Shown: positions 1 to 5,773 of the stretch, one piece after another
Numbering within the stretch: the stretch's first letter is position 1
Layout of the letters: every line of letters begins with the position of its first letter
NCBI GenBank assembly: GCA_938036405.1
Contig: CALHPT010000234.1
Location: forward strand, 1-5,773
DNA length: 5,773 nt
Reading direction: 5' to 3'
Origin: an uncultured Tannerella sp.
Lineage (GTDB): Bacteria > Bacteroidota > Bacteroidia > Bacteroidales > Tannerellaceae
Program-made: the position numbers and the translations under genes
Notes under the pieces: model-generated
Told to the model about the DNA's origin: nothing
Database searches by the model: none
What the model saw: only the letters and a program-made list of their open reading frames with translations

Positions 1-450
1 TGCTTAAGGGGCATCGGTTCACCCTTCTTTGACGCAAAGCCAACCTTAGAAAGAACAAGCTGGATCAGCTAGAAACGCTGCTATTGACTTACCCCGAACT
101 CTGGGTAAAGCCTACCAGTATAAAGAGTTTTTTTAGTGCATTTCATTGTCCGACAGCCGAAGAATCGGTCGCCTATCTTGAACGATGCTGTAAAGCAGTC
201 ATGGACACTTCGCACACCTACATAAAGAAGTTTGTTGCCACTCTAAGGACTTATTGGTCTGGAATCATCACCAACTTCACTTTTTCCAAGTGTCAATAAC
301 GGCATACTTGATGGTCTCAATCAAAAGATTCAATTGGCCCAACGGCGCACCAGAGGATTTGCCAACACTCCCAACTTTATTAACATGGCATACTTTCCTT
401 GCGGGAAACTCAAATTCAACCACCCGCACGATTCGTTACAGAACCATATA
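1..450 (+). pseudogene. Decayed ISL3-family transposase, C-terminal remnant
   Basis: This is a broken transposase that cannot make a functional protein. Reading from position 3 gives LKGHRFTLL, then a TGA stop (30-32), then a stretch ending in LLLTYPE. A CT duplication at 99-102 shifts the frame; the shifted frame reads GKAYQYKEFF at 104-133. A seven-T run (128-134) restores the first frame, which continues HCPTAEES to WSGIITNFTFSKC. One extra base near 294 then moves the reading to NNGILDGLNQKIQLAQRR and TRGFANTPNFINMAYF, ending near PHDSL (about 438). The NG-I-x-G-L-N-x-KI-x-L-A-x-RR-x-RGFAN block is typical of ISL3-family transposase C-termini. Family members I recall have glutamate where this copy has aspartate (ILDGLN). 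The 5' part lies outside the window. The probable right end is near AGAACC at 440-445, but neither a terminal repeat nor a target duplication can be confirmed. The family call is confident; the exact end is inferred. Confidence 0.85.
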
Positions 451-495
451 AGCATATCCCCTCTTGAATTACGTCTAAGACTACCTAAAGGGGCG

Positions 496-795
496 TCACA
501 CGCTAGAAAAGAGAAGAGGTAGGAGGGAAGAGAGAACAACGAGCACGAGCGAAACGAGGGCGTACTTGACTACGGCACCCGCGGTCACACGGTACCGTCG
601 ATAAATGAGCAAAGCGGTAGGCGGAAGGATGGCCATGGGAAGGACAAGGGCTGCGATATAGAGGGCTACCTCGTGTAGATAAAGGGTAACAGCAGACTGT
701 AACAGGAGGGCGGTAGCAGGGAAAAGGAGTAGGAGAGCGGCTTTTCCGACGCTTCGATGGGTAGTAATCGTTTGCATTTCTGTTAGTGAGTTCAT
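496..795 (-). CDS. Small three-helix membrane protein, function unknown, coupled to lysC
   Basis: I do not recognise a family for this 99-residue protein. It is strongly hydrophobic, with probable membrane helices at about residues 18-40, 44-64 and 77-97. Positive charges lie before helix 1 (H13, R14, K18) and in the loop after helix 2 (RRYR, 66-69), predicting an N-inside, C-outside topology. No signal-peptide cleavage site or enzyme motif is visible. Its ATG overlaps the lysC stop in an ATGA arrangement, which implies co-transcription and probably translational coupling. An alternative start is M7. This overlap and the clean membrane-protein composition argue that it is a real gene rather than a shadow ORF. 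Its stop lies only about 50 bp from the IS remnant, so the C-terminus could have been altered by the insertion, although the third helix looks complete. A small integral inner-membrane protein is the most that can be said. Confidence 0.65.
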   Translation of the reverse strand: MNSLTEMQTITTHRSVGKAALLLLFPATALLLQSAVTLYLHEVALYIAALVLPMAILPPTALLIYRRYRVTAGAVVKYALVSLVLVVLSSLLPLLFSSV

Positions 796-2132
796 TTTTC
801 TTCGGTGGTTTCTGATGCATCGAAGAGGTGACGGCTGAGAGCACGGAGGGCACGCGTCTTATCGGCAGCAGGAATGAGGAGGGAAAGGTTATAGTTGCTT
901 CCGCCGTAGGAGATCATTCGGACTGGGATATCGCGAAGAGCGCTAATAATACGGACTTCGAGACCAAGATGCTGCCAAGACAAATCGCCGACGACGCAAA
1001 CGATGACGAGGTCACGGTCAACGGTAACGGTACCATAGCGCTTGAGATCGTCTACGATTTCTTCGAGGTGCTTGGGATTGTCGATAGTAACAGAGATACC
1101 GACTTCAGAGGTGGTGACCATATCAACAGGAGTGCGATGGTTCTCAAAGGTCTCGAAGACTTTGCGCATGAAGCCCGTGGCCAGGAGCATACGTCCGCTC
1201 TTGATCCAAATGGCAGTGATATTGTCTTTAGCAGCGATAGCCTTAATCGTTCCACGATCTGTCTCATTTGAGATAAGTGTACCAAGAGCGTCAGGCTGCA
1301 TAGTATTAAGCAGACGGACGGGAATGTTGCTCTGCTTGGCGGGCAGGATGCAGGTAGGGTGGAGGATCTTGGCACCAAAGTAGGCCAGCTCGGCAGCCTC
1401 ATCGAAATTGAGGCGATGGACGGGCGTAGTACCGTCAACAATGCGCGGGTCATTGTTATGCATCCCGTCTATGTCGGTCCAGATCTGCACCTCGGAGGCG
1501 CGGACAGCGGCCCCGATGAGCGAAGCGGTGTAGTCACTGCCGCCGCGCTGAAGATTGTCGATTTCACCGTAAGCATTGCGACAGATGTAACCCTCGGTGA
1601 CAAAAAGCTTTTCGTCGGGGTACTGATCGAGAAGGTTGAGAAGGTTCTCCTTGATAAAGAAGGCATCCGGCTCGGCGTTCTTGTCGGTACGCATGAAGTC
1701 GAGTGCAGGTAGGGGAGTGGAGGAGATGCCCTGCTCGGCAAGGTAGAGGTGCATCATTTCGGTAGACATGAGTTCGCCTCGGGCCAAAATAATACGCTCC
1801 TCGAAGGAGGTGAACATGTCCTTGATGAGCGAACGAATGAGGTCAAAATGCGCCGTGACACTCTCTTCGGCACACTGACGAAAATCGGACGTGGTATAGA
1901 GGGCATTGATGGTCTCGGTGTATTTCATTGAGAGACGGTTGATGACCTCGTTGGCGCCATCGGGATTTTTCTTGTAGAGGTAGTCGGCTATTTCGACTAA
2001 GGCGTTGGTGGTGCCGGCCATGGCAGAGAGGACAACGATGCGGGGTGTATCGCCCGTGGAGACTAATTGTGCCACGTTTTTGATCCGCTCAGCGGAGCCG
2101 ACGGAGGTGCCTCCAAATTTCAAGACATTCAT
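792..2132 (-). CDS. lysC: Aspartate kinase (aspartokinase), monofunctional
   Basis: This cytoplasmic enzyme phosphorylates L-aspartate to 4-aspartyl phosphate with ATP, the committed step towards diaminopimelate/lysine, threonine and methionine. The 446-residue length fits a monofunctional enzyme; no homoserine dehydrogenase domain follows. The amino-acid kinase domain spans about residues 1-290: KFGGTSVG (5-12) at the N-terminus, ARGE (117-120), LQRGGSDYTA (194-203) and WTDIDGMHNNDPR (218-230), followed by the conserved ELAYFGAKILHP (248-259). Two ACT-type regulatory domains follow at about 303-365, containing MVTTSEVGISVTID, and 373-436, containing MISYGGSNYNLSLLI. These normally bind an end-product amino acid such as lysine, but the effector cannot be read from sequence. 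The ATG at 2132 places KFGGTS at residue 5, as expected. It lies 56 bp after ftsE with no promoter seen in the gap, so co-transcription with ftsE is likely. The stop overlaps the start of the small membrane protein gene. The lysC symbol follows domain architecture; other monofunctional aspartokinase names are possible. Confidence 0.95.
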   Translation of the reverse strand: MNVLKFGGTSVGSAERIKNVAQLVSTGDTPRIVVLSAMAGTTNALVEIADYLYKKNPDGANEVINRLSMKYTETINALYTTSDFRQCAEESVTAHFDLIRSLIKDMFTSFEERIILARGELMSTEMMHLYLAEQGISSTPLPALDFMRTDKNAEPDAFFIKENLLNLLDQYPDEKLFVTEGYICRNAYGEIDNLQRGGSDYTASLIGAAVRASEVQIWTDIDGMHNNDPRIVDGTTPVHRLNFDEAAELAYFGAKILHPTCILPAKQSNIPVRLLNTMQPDALGTLISNETDRGTIKAIAAKDNITAIWIKSGRMLLATGFMRKVFETFENHRTPVDMVTTSEVGISVTIDNPKHLEEIVDDLKRYGTVTVDRDLVIVCVVGDLSWQHLGLEVRIISALRDIPVRMISYGGSNYNLSLLIPAADKTRALRALSRHLFDASETTEEK

Positions 2133-2188
2133 ATGGGTTATGTTTTTAGAGAGTTAATTGAGGATAGAGGATAGAAATAATTCATTGA

Positions 2189-2881
2189 TTACTCTGGTTC
2201 GTCCGTTGGTTCGAGAGGACTAAGGCATCCGTCTTCGCATTTGACGACGCGTGCGGGGTAGCGGCGGACGAGGTCGTAGTTATGTGTGGTCATGACGACA
2301 GCTGTGCCACTGCGACAGATGTCGTGCAGGAGTCGGACGATGTGTCGGCCTGTTTCCGGATCGAGATTGCCTGTAGGCTCGTCGGCCAAGATGATGGCGG
2401 GCATGTTGAGCAGGGCACGGGCGATGGCCACGCGTTGCTGTTCGCCACCGGAGAGTTCGTGAGGCATCCGTTCGGCTTTGTCGGGGATGCCAGTTTGTCG
2501 GAGTGTCTCGGCGATACGCCGATCGATGTCGTCGGGGTTTTTCCAGCCGGTAGCGTGGAGGACAAACTCGAGGTTGCGTCGGACGGTGCGATCGGTAAGC
2601 AGCTGGAAGTCTTGGAAGACGATGCCGAGGCGGCGACGCAGCCCGGCCGTATCGCGTAGACTGATGCCGCGCAGGTCGTATCCCATGATCGAGGCCTGTC
2701 CGTCGGATATGGGTAGCTCGGCGTAGAGGGCACGCAGGAGGCTGCTTTTGCCCGATCCGACGCGTCCGATGACGTAGACAAATTCACCGCTGAAGAGCGA
2801 GAAGGTGGCATCGCGGAGAATGACTTCGCCGTCCATAGCCAGCTCTACGTTTTCGAGTCGTACGAGGGTATCGCGTTCCAT
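2189..2881 (-). CDS. ftsE: Cell-division ABC transporter ATP-binding protein FtsE
   Basis: This is the ATPase subunit of FtsEX, which sits under the membrane at the divisome and, in characterised bacteria, drives activation of peptidoglycan hydrolases through FtsX. The 230-residue protein has a full ABC set: Walker A GRVGSGKS (39-46), Q-loop Q90 in VFQDFQLL, signature LSGGEQQ (143-149), Walker B IILADE (163-168), D-loop GNLD (171-174) and switch H200 in MTTH. The length is normal for FtsE. An in-frame start at 2998 would add 39 residues of low-complexity sequence, but it lies upstream of a perfect -7 element (2934-2927), so the ATG at 2881 beginning MERDTLV is preferred. There is no ftsX beside it; in many Bacteroidia, as I recall, ftsX sits elsewhere near uppP. 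lysC follows after 56 bp on the same strand. Another ABC ATPase such as LolD is possible, but length and the Bacteroidia gene order favour FtsE. Confidence 0.88.
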   Translation of the reverse strand: MERDTLVRLENVELAMDGEVILRDATFSLFSGEFVYVIGRVGSGKSSLLRALYAELPISDGQASIMGYDLRGISLRDTAGLRRRLGIVFQDFQLLTDRTVRRNLEFVLHATGWKNPDDIDRRIAETLRQTGIPDKAERMPHELSGGEQQRVAIARALLNMPAIILADEPTGNLDPETGRHIVRLLHDICRSGTAVVMTTHNYDLVRRYPARVVKCEDGCLSPLEPTDEPE

Positions 2882-2926
2882 TTCTATCTGATTCGTTTTC
2901 GGGGGATGATCATTTTTCTTCGGGGA

Positions 2927-2934
2927 CAAAGGTA
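2927..2934 (-). promoter_or_regulatory. Bacteroidetes-type -7 element upstream of ftsE
   Basis: On the minus strand the octamer reads TACCTTTG, a perfect match to the Bacteroidetes -7 consensus TAnnTTTG. It implies transcription starting near 2920 and a leader of about 40 nt before the ftsE ATG. No TTTG -33 element is visible at the usual 19-21 bp spacing, but this element is often weak. The position excludes the longer ftsE start at 2998. This is the only promoter I see for the ftsE-lysC-membrane protein group. Confidence 0.55.
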
Positions 2935-3034
2935 AGGGGTAGTAAGAAGTTGTTTGATGTAGTTGGAAAGTCGTTAGGAGGGAGGATGCGCTAATCACCC
3001 CTTGATACAGTGAAAAAGAAGGCCGCTCCTATAC

Positions 3035-3046
3035 CTTATATATAAG
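3035..3046. promoter_or_regulatory. 12-bp perfect AT-rich palindrome in the divergent region
   Basis: CTTATATATAAG is identical to its own reverse complement. It lies between the divergent ftsE and rprX genes, about 140 bp before the rprX start. It could be an operator half-site pair or simply an AT-rich promoter segment. No regulator can be assigned from sequence. Confidence 0.3.
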
Positions 3047-3139
3047 CATCAATGGCAAGGCGCGTAATCCAAGACAATATCTATTGCACCTCTGGCACCG
3101 CTAATTTTTTTTGCCCTTCGCGAAATGTTAAACCGAAAT

Positions 3140-3168
3140 CCCCGTTCTTTGTTGTGTTAAAAACGGGG
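3140..3168 (+). promoter_or_regulatory. Inverted repeat just upstream of rprX
   Basis: CCCCGTT (3140-3146) is exactly complementary to AACGGGG (3162-3168) across a 15-nt loop, giving a 7-bp stem with two further possible A-T pairs inside after one mismatch. It ends 15 nt before the chosen rprX ATG. It could form a leader-RNA hairpin controlling translation or be a DNA operator. No T-tract follows, so it is not a usual terminator. Confidence 0.35.
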
Positions 3169-3183
3169 ACAGAATACAAGAGA

Positions 3184-4713
3184 ATGAAGAAGTCTACGAT
3201 TTGGATGCTTGCCATAGTGATGGCCTTCGCCTTCGCAGGGTTGCTTTATCTGCAGGTGAACTACATCTCTATCATTATGAAGACAAGCAACGAGCAGTTT
3301 GACGCCACGGTGCGCCACTGCCTCGAAGAGGTCTCATCGGCGCTGGAGAAAGACGAAGCCCATAAGTATATGGAGGAGGACATCGACACCTATGGCAGCA
3401 GCTTCATGTATAAGAACCCTCCCGACCGACAGGCCATCGCCCAGAACATCACCCACAGCGAAGTCTACATCCAAGGCGGCCCCGACAGTGGTTTCGAGCA
3501 TATCGAGATCTCGACCAAAACGATCACCGCCAACCCGCCGCATAAGAACACCATCATCCGCGCTTCCGAGGAGCAACAGAAGAACCTGCTGAAGCGCTAC
3601 CAGTATCAGGCCGGACTGATCGACGAGGTGCTCTATGATCTGGTCTACACGGCCTACCTCAAGCCCATCAACGAACGCGTGGACTTCCGTACGCTCGACA
3701 GCTACCTCCGCGCTGAGCTCATCAACAGCGGCCTGGATCTGCCCTACATCTTCGCCGTGGTGAACAAGGACGGCGTGACGGTCTATCAAAACGAATCGTT
3801 CGAGAAGCCTCCCCGAGCTGCCGACGTGGTCACGCAGGTGCTCTACCCCAACGATCCGCCCTCGAAGTGGAACTACCTCAAGGTCTATTTCCCTACGAAG
3901 CGCGACTACATCTCGGGGTCGGTCTCCTTCCTGGTGCCCTCGATCGTCTTCTCGTTCATCCTGCTCGTCACGTTCATCACCACCATCTACATCATCTTCC
4001 GCCAGAAGCGACTCTCGGAGATGAAAACCGACTTCGTCAACAACATGACCCACGAGCTCAAGACGCCCGTATCGACCATCTCACTGGCCGCCCAGATGCT
4101 CCGCGACACGGATCTCACGAAGCAACCCGAGGTGTTCAAACACATCTCGACCGTCATCAACGACGAATCGCGGCGACTGGGCTTCCTCGTGGAGAAGGTC
4201 TTGCAGATGTCGCTCTTTGAACGACAGAAGACGGCACTCAAGCTCAAGGAGATCGACGCGAACGACCTCTTGGCCTCCGTGGTGAGCACCTTCACACTCA
4301 AGGTGGAGAAATATGGCGGCACGATCGACCTCGACCTCGGTGCCCTCGACTCCACCATCTACGCCGATCAGATGCACCTGACGAACGTGCTCTTCAACCT
4401 GCTGGACAACGCCGTCAAGTATCGCCGAAAGGAAGTGCCCCTGCGCCTCATGGCCCGCACCCGCAACGAGAACGGCAAGCTCCAATTCCTCATCGAGGAC
4501 AACGGGATCGGCATCAAAAAAGAACACCTGAAGAAGATCTTCGTACGCTTCTATCGCGTCCCCACAGGCAATGTGCACGACGTGAAAGGCTTCGGGCTGG
4601 GCCTGGCCTATGTCCACAAAATCATCGAAGATCACGGCGGAACGATCCGCGCCGAACAACAGGAATCGAAATCAGGAACCAAATTCATTATCACTTTACC
4701 ACTCATTAAATAG
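3184..4713 (+). CDS. rprX: Membrane sensor histidine kinase, RprX-like
   Basis: This 509-residue kinase autophosphorylates on histidine and passes the phosphate to the response regulator encoded just downstream. TM1 is at about residues 5-24, followed by a roughly 220-residue periplasmic sensor region (25-246) and TM2 at 249-272. No HAMP domain is evident: TM2 runs almost directly into the dimerisation helix. The H-box NNMTHELKTPVSTI has the phosphoacceptor H290. The ATPase domain shows the N-box with N405 and N409 (NLLDNAVKY), DNGIGI (439-444) and GFGLGLAYV (469-477). The ATG at 3184 is chosen because it puts TM1 immediately after MKKS and follows a purine-rich CAAGAGA; an upstream in-frame start (3052) would add 44 unconserved-looking residues spanning the leader inverted repeat. 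rprY follows after 9 nt, so they form an operon. RprX/RprY were named in Bacteroides fragilis. The signal sensed is unknown; all catalytic motifs are intact. Confidence 0.9.
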   Translation: MKKSTIWMLAIVMAFAFAGLLYLQVNYISIIMKTSNEQFDATVRHCLEEVSSALEKDEAHKYMEEDIDTYGSSFMYKNPPDRQAIAQNITHSEVYIQGGPDSGFEHIEISTKTITANPPHKNTIIRASEEQQKNLLKRYQYQAGLIDEVLYDLVYTAYLKPINERVDFRTLDSYLRAELINSGLDLPYIFAVVNKDGVTVYQNESFEKPPRAADVVTQVLYPNDPPSKWNYLKVYFPTKRDYISGSVSFLVPSIVFSFILLVTFITTIYIIFRQKRLSEMKTDFVNNMTHELKTPVSTISLAAQMLRDTDLTKQPEVFKHISTVINDESRRLGFLVEKVLQMSLFERQKTALKLKEIDANDLLASVVSTFTLKVEKYGGTIDLDLGALDSTIYADQMHLTNVLFNLLDNAVKYRRKEVPLRLMARTRNENGKLQFLIEDNGIGIKKEHLKKIFVRFYRVPTGNVHDVKGFGLGLAYVHKIIEDHGGTIRAEQQESKSGTKFIITLPLIK

Positions 4714-4722
4714 TACAACATT

Positions 4723-5454
4723 ATGACGGATGAAAAATTGAGAATCTTCCTCTGCGAAGACGACGAGAACCTGGGTATGATCCTTCGCGAATACCTCCAG
4801 GCTAAAGGTTTTACGACCGACCTCTTCACCGATGGCGAAGCAGGTCTGAAGGGCTTTCCCGAAGCCAAGTATGACATCTGCCTCTTGGACGTGATGATGC
4901 CCAAGAAGGACGGTTTCACCCTGGCGCAGGAAATCCGCCAGATCAACCCCGACGTGCCCCTGGTCTTCCTCACCGCCAAGACGATGAACGAAGACGTGCT
5001 CGAGGGCTTCAAACATGGCGCCGACGACTACCTCACGAAGCCCTTCAGCATGGAGGTGCTCCTCTCGCGCATCGAAGCCATCCTGCGCCGCGTCAAGGGC
5101 AAGAAGCCGAAAGATGTGCCCTTCTATCGCGTCGGCCAGTTCATGTTCGACACCCAGAAGCAGACCCTCACCATCGGCGAGAAGATGACCAAGCTCACCA
5201 CCAAAGAGTGCGAGCTGCTGACCCTCCTCTGCGCCCATGCCAACGAGGTGCTGGAGCGTAACTACGCCCTGAAGACCATCTGGGTAGACGACAACTACTT
5301 CAACGCCCGCAGCATGGACGTCTACATCACCAAGCTGCGCAAGCTGCTCCGCGACGATCCCAACATCGAGATCATCAACATCCACGGCAAGGGCTACAAG
5401 CTCATCACCCAGTCGGGCGAGGATCAGGCACGCGAAGAAGGACTCATCGACTAA
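4723..5454 (+). CDS. rprY: OmpR-family response regulator, RprY-like
   Basis: This 243-residue cytoplasmic DNA-binding regulator is the likely phosphate acceptor of the upstream kinase. The receiver domain (about 1-125) has the acidic pocket D13/D14, phosphoacceptor D56 in LLDVMMPKKDG, switch threonine T84 and K106 in LTKPF. A winged-helix DNA-binding domain (about 133-228) includes LTTKECELLTLL, the probable recognition-helix region ARSMDVYITKLRKLL (195-209) and the wing IINIHGKGYKL. The length is standard. The gene starts 9 nt after the rprX stop with no obvious Shine-Dalgarno sequence, as is common in this phylum. In Porphyromonas gingivalis, RprY is described as an orphan regulator linked to oxidative stress and sodium-pump genes; here an apparently intact RprX partner is present. 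Codons end strongly in C or G, like rprX. A strong terminator ends the operon. Confidence 0.93.
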   Translation: MTDEKLRIFLCEDDENLGMILREYLQAKGFTTDLFTDGEAGLKGFPEAKYDICLLDVMMPKKDGFTLAQEIRQINPDVPLVFLTAKTMNEDVLEGFKHGADDYLTKPFSMEVLLSRIEAILRRVKGKKPKDVPFYRVGQFMFDTQKQTLTIGEKMTKLTTKECELLTLLCAHANEVLERNYALKTIWVDDNYFNARSMDVYITKLRKLLRDDPNIEIINIHGKGYKLITQSGEDQAREEGLID

Positions 5455-5468
5455 GAGTCCCCCGCACG

Positions 5469-5497
5469 CAGCGCTCCCCCTCCCCGGGGTGACGCTG
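5469..5497 (+). other. Interrupted hairpin between rprY and its terminator
   Basis: CAGCG (5469-5473) pairs with CGCTG (5493-5497), and inside it CCCC (5476-5479) pairs with GGGG (5486-5489), separated by small internal loops. No T-tract follows, so this is not a terminator by itself. It may protect the 3' end of the rprXY mRNA or assist the terminator just downstream; its role is inferred only. Confidence 0.4.
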
Positions 5498-5511
5498 TAG
5501 ACGCCGCAAGA

Positions 5512-5554
5512 GAGGGACGGACACCCAGCAACAAGGGTGCTCCGCCCCTCTTTT
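5512..5554 (+). terminator. Rho-independent terminator of the rprXY operon
   Basis: The left arm GAGGGACGGACACCC (5512-5526) and right arm GGGTGCTCCGCCCCTC (5535-5550) form a stem of about 14 pairs with one A-C mismatch and one bulged C, closed by the 8-nt loop AGCAACAA. TTTT follows at 5551-5554. It starts 57 bp after the rprY stop. A-rich bases just before the stem give it some ability to act on the other strand as well. Confidence 0.85.
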
Positions 5555-5773
5555 CTATGTATCGGAGGGATGTTCCGAGGCAGCCCCTTAATACGTTCCG
5601 AGGTGGTTGGAATACGTTGGTGAGGTGGTCGAAATACGTTCAGAACGTATTCTAATACGTTCTGAGGTGGTTGTAATACGTTCCGAACGTGGTCTCGATA
5701 GGTTCAGGAGAAAATTATCAGCAAATATCCCTCTGTAAAAGAAGAAGTTAGTCGGTCGTAGGCATTGGATAGG
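5555..5773. other. Non-coding tail containing only the repeat array
   Basis: After the terminator no convincing gene is visible on either strand. The segment holds the repeat array (5590-5695) and then about 78 bp of A-rich unique sequence with no clear promoter, RNA gene or coding start. A downstream gene may begin beyond the window edge. Confidence 0.6.
5590..5695. repeat. Five tandem 21-22-bp repeats with palindromic units
   Basis: Each unit begins with AATACGTT: starts at 5590, 5611, 5633, 5654 and 5675, giving spacings of 21, 22, 21 and 21 bp. The right half of a unit is either GAGGTGGT-like (units 1, 2 and 4) or GAACGT-like (units 3 and 5), the latter being the inverted complement of the left half. 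Unit 3 holds a perfect 9-1-9 palindrome (5633-5651) and unit 5 a 6-1-6 one (5678-5690). A diverged partial unit may precede at about 5569-5589 (GATGTTCCGAGG). The units are unspaced, unlike a CRISPR array. They lie after the rprXY terminator; any downstream gene is beyond the window. They could be an array of protein-binding sites, a structural intergenic repeat, or a genome-wide repeat family. Confidence 0.85.

Noticed and set aside
458..493. Possible terminator (CCCC...GGGG) between the IS remnant and the small membrane protein gene
   Set aside because: Only about five pairs around a loop of more than 20 nt and no T-tract on either strand; too weak to call.
2133..2188. Lysine riboswitch or separate promoter before lysC
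   Set aside because: The gap is only 56 bp, far too short for a lysine riboswitch, and no TAnnTTTG element is present on the minus strand.
2882..2998. N-terminal extension of FtsE from an upstream in-frame start
   Set aside because: The extra 39 residues have no ABC-domain counterpart and their codons overlap and extend upstream of the perfect TACCTTTG promoter element; the start at 2881 gives the normal FtsE length.
3052..3183. N-terminal extension of RprX from an upstream in-frame ATG
   Set aside because: The 44 added residues would precede the first membrane helix without purpose and span an inverted repeat; the ATG at 3184 has a purine-rich stretch before it and a standard MKKS-plus-helix beginning.
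3334..4053. Long minus-strand open frame opposite rprX, and similar ones opposite rprY and lysC
   Set aside because: These are frame shadows in high-GC3 genes: composition is low in complexity (D/V/E/H-rich), and the opposite strand encodes proteins with full conserved motifs.
5557..5655. A 32-codon frame running through the first repeats (MYRRDVPRQ...)
   Set aside because: It begins 3 nt after the terminator T-tract, ends inside the array and has repeat-driven composition; no ribosome-binding or promoter signal supports it.
5590..5695. CRISPR array
   Set aside because: The units are contiguous 21-22-bp repeats with no unique spacers, and there are no cas genes nearby.

Overview
The window looks like chromosomal DNA from an oral or gut Bacteroidia, probably Porphyromonas- or Tannerella-like (genus uncertain). 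The reasons are a monofunctional aspartate kinase of the type common in that class, an ftsE with no ftsX beside it, an RprX/RprY-type two-component pair, a perfect TAnnTTTG-type -7 promoter element, and start codons without a clear Shine-Dalgarno sequence.

Layout. Positions 1 to about 450 (+) hold the decayed 3' end of an ISL3-family transposase with one in-frame stop and three frameshifts. Facing it on the minus strand is a compact gene group, read right to left: ftsE (2881-2189), lysC (2132-792) and a 99-residue membrane protein of unknown function (795-496) whose start codon overlaps the lysC stop as ATGA. Positions 2882-3183 are a divergent regulatory region with a good ftsE promoter element, a 12-bp palindrome and an inverted repeat just before the plus-strand operon. 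That operon is rprX (3184-4713), a membrane sensor histidine kinase, and rprY (4723-5454), an OmpR-family response regulator, 9 nt apart. A strong intrinsic terminator follows at 5512-5554.

The last part of the window holds five tandem repeats (5590-5695) spaced 21-22 bp, about two helical turns, and one unit is a perfect 9-1-9 palindrome. Together with the uncharacterised coupled membrane protein, this is the least explained part of the window.

Functional reading. FtsE is the ATPase of the FtsEX complex, which couples division to peptidoglycan hydrolysis. LysC makes aspartyl phosphate, the first step towards diaminopimelate, lysine, threonine and methionine. Both therefore touch cell-wall growth. 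RprXY is an envelope-type signalling pair divergently placed from them. No new defence or mobile system is evident; the genes are mainly ordinary core genes.
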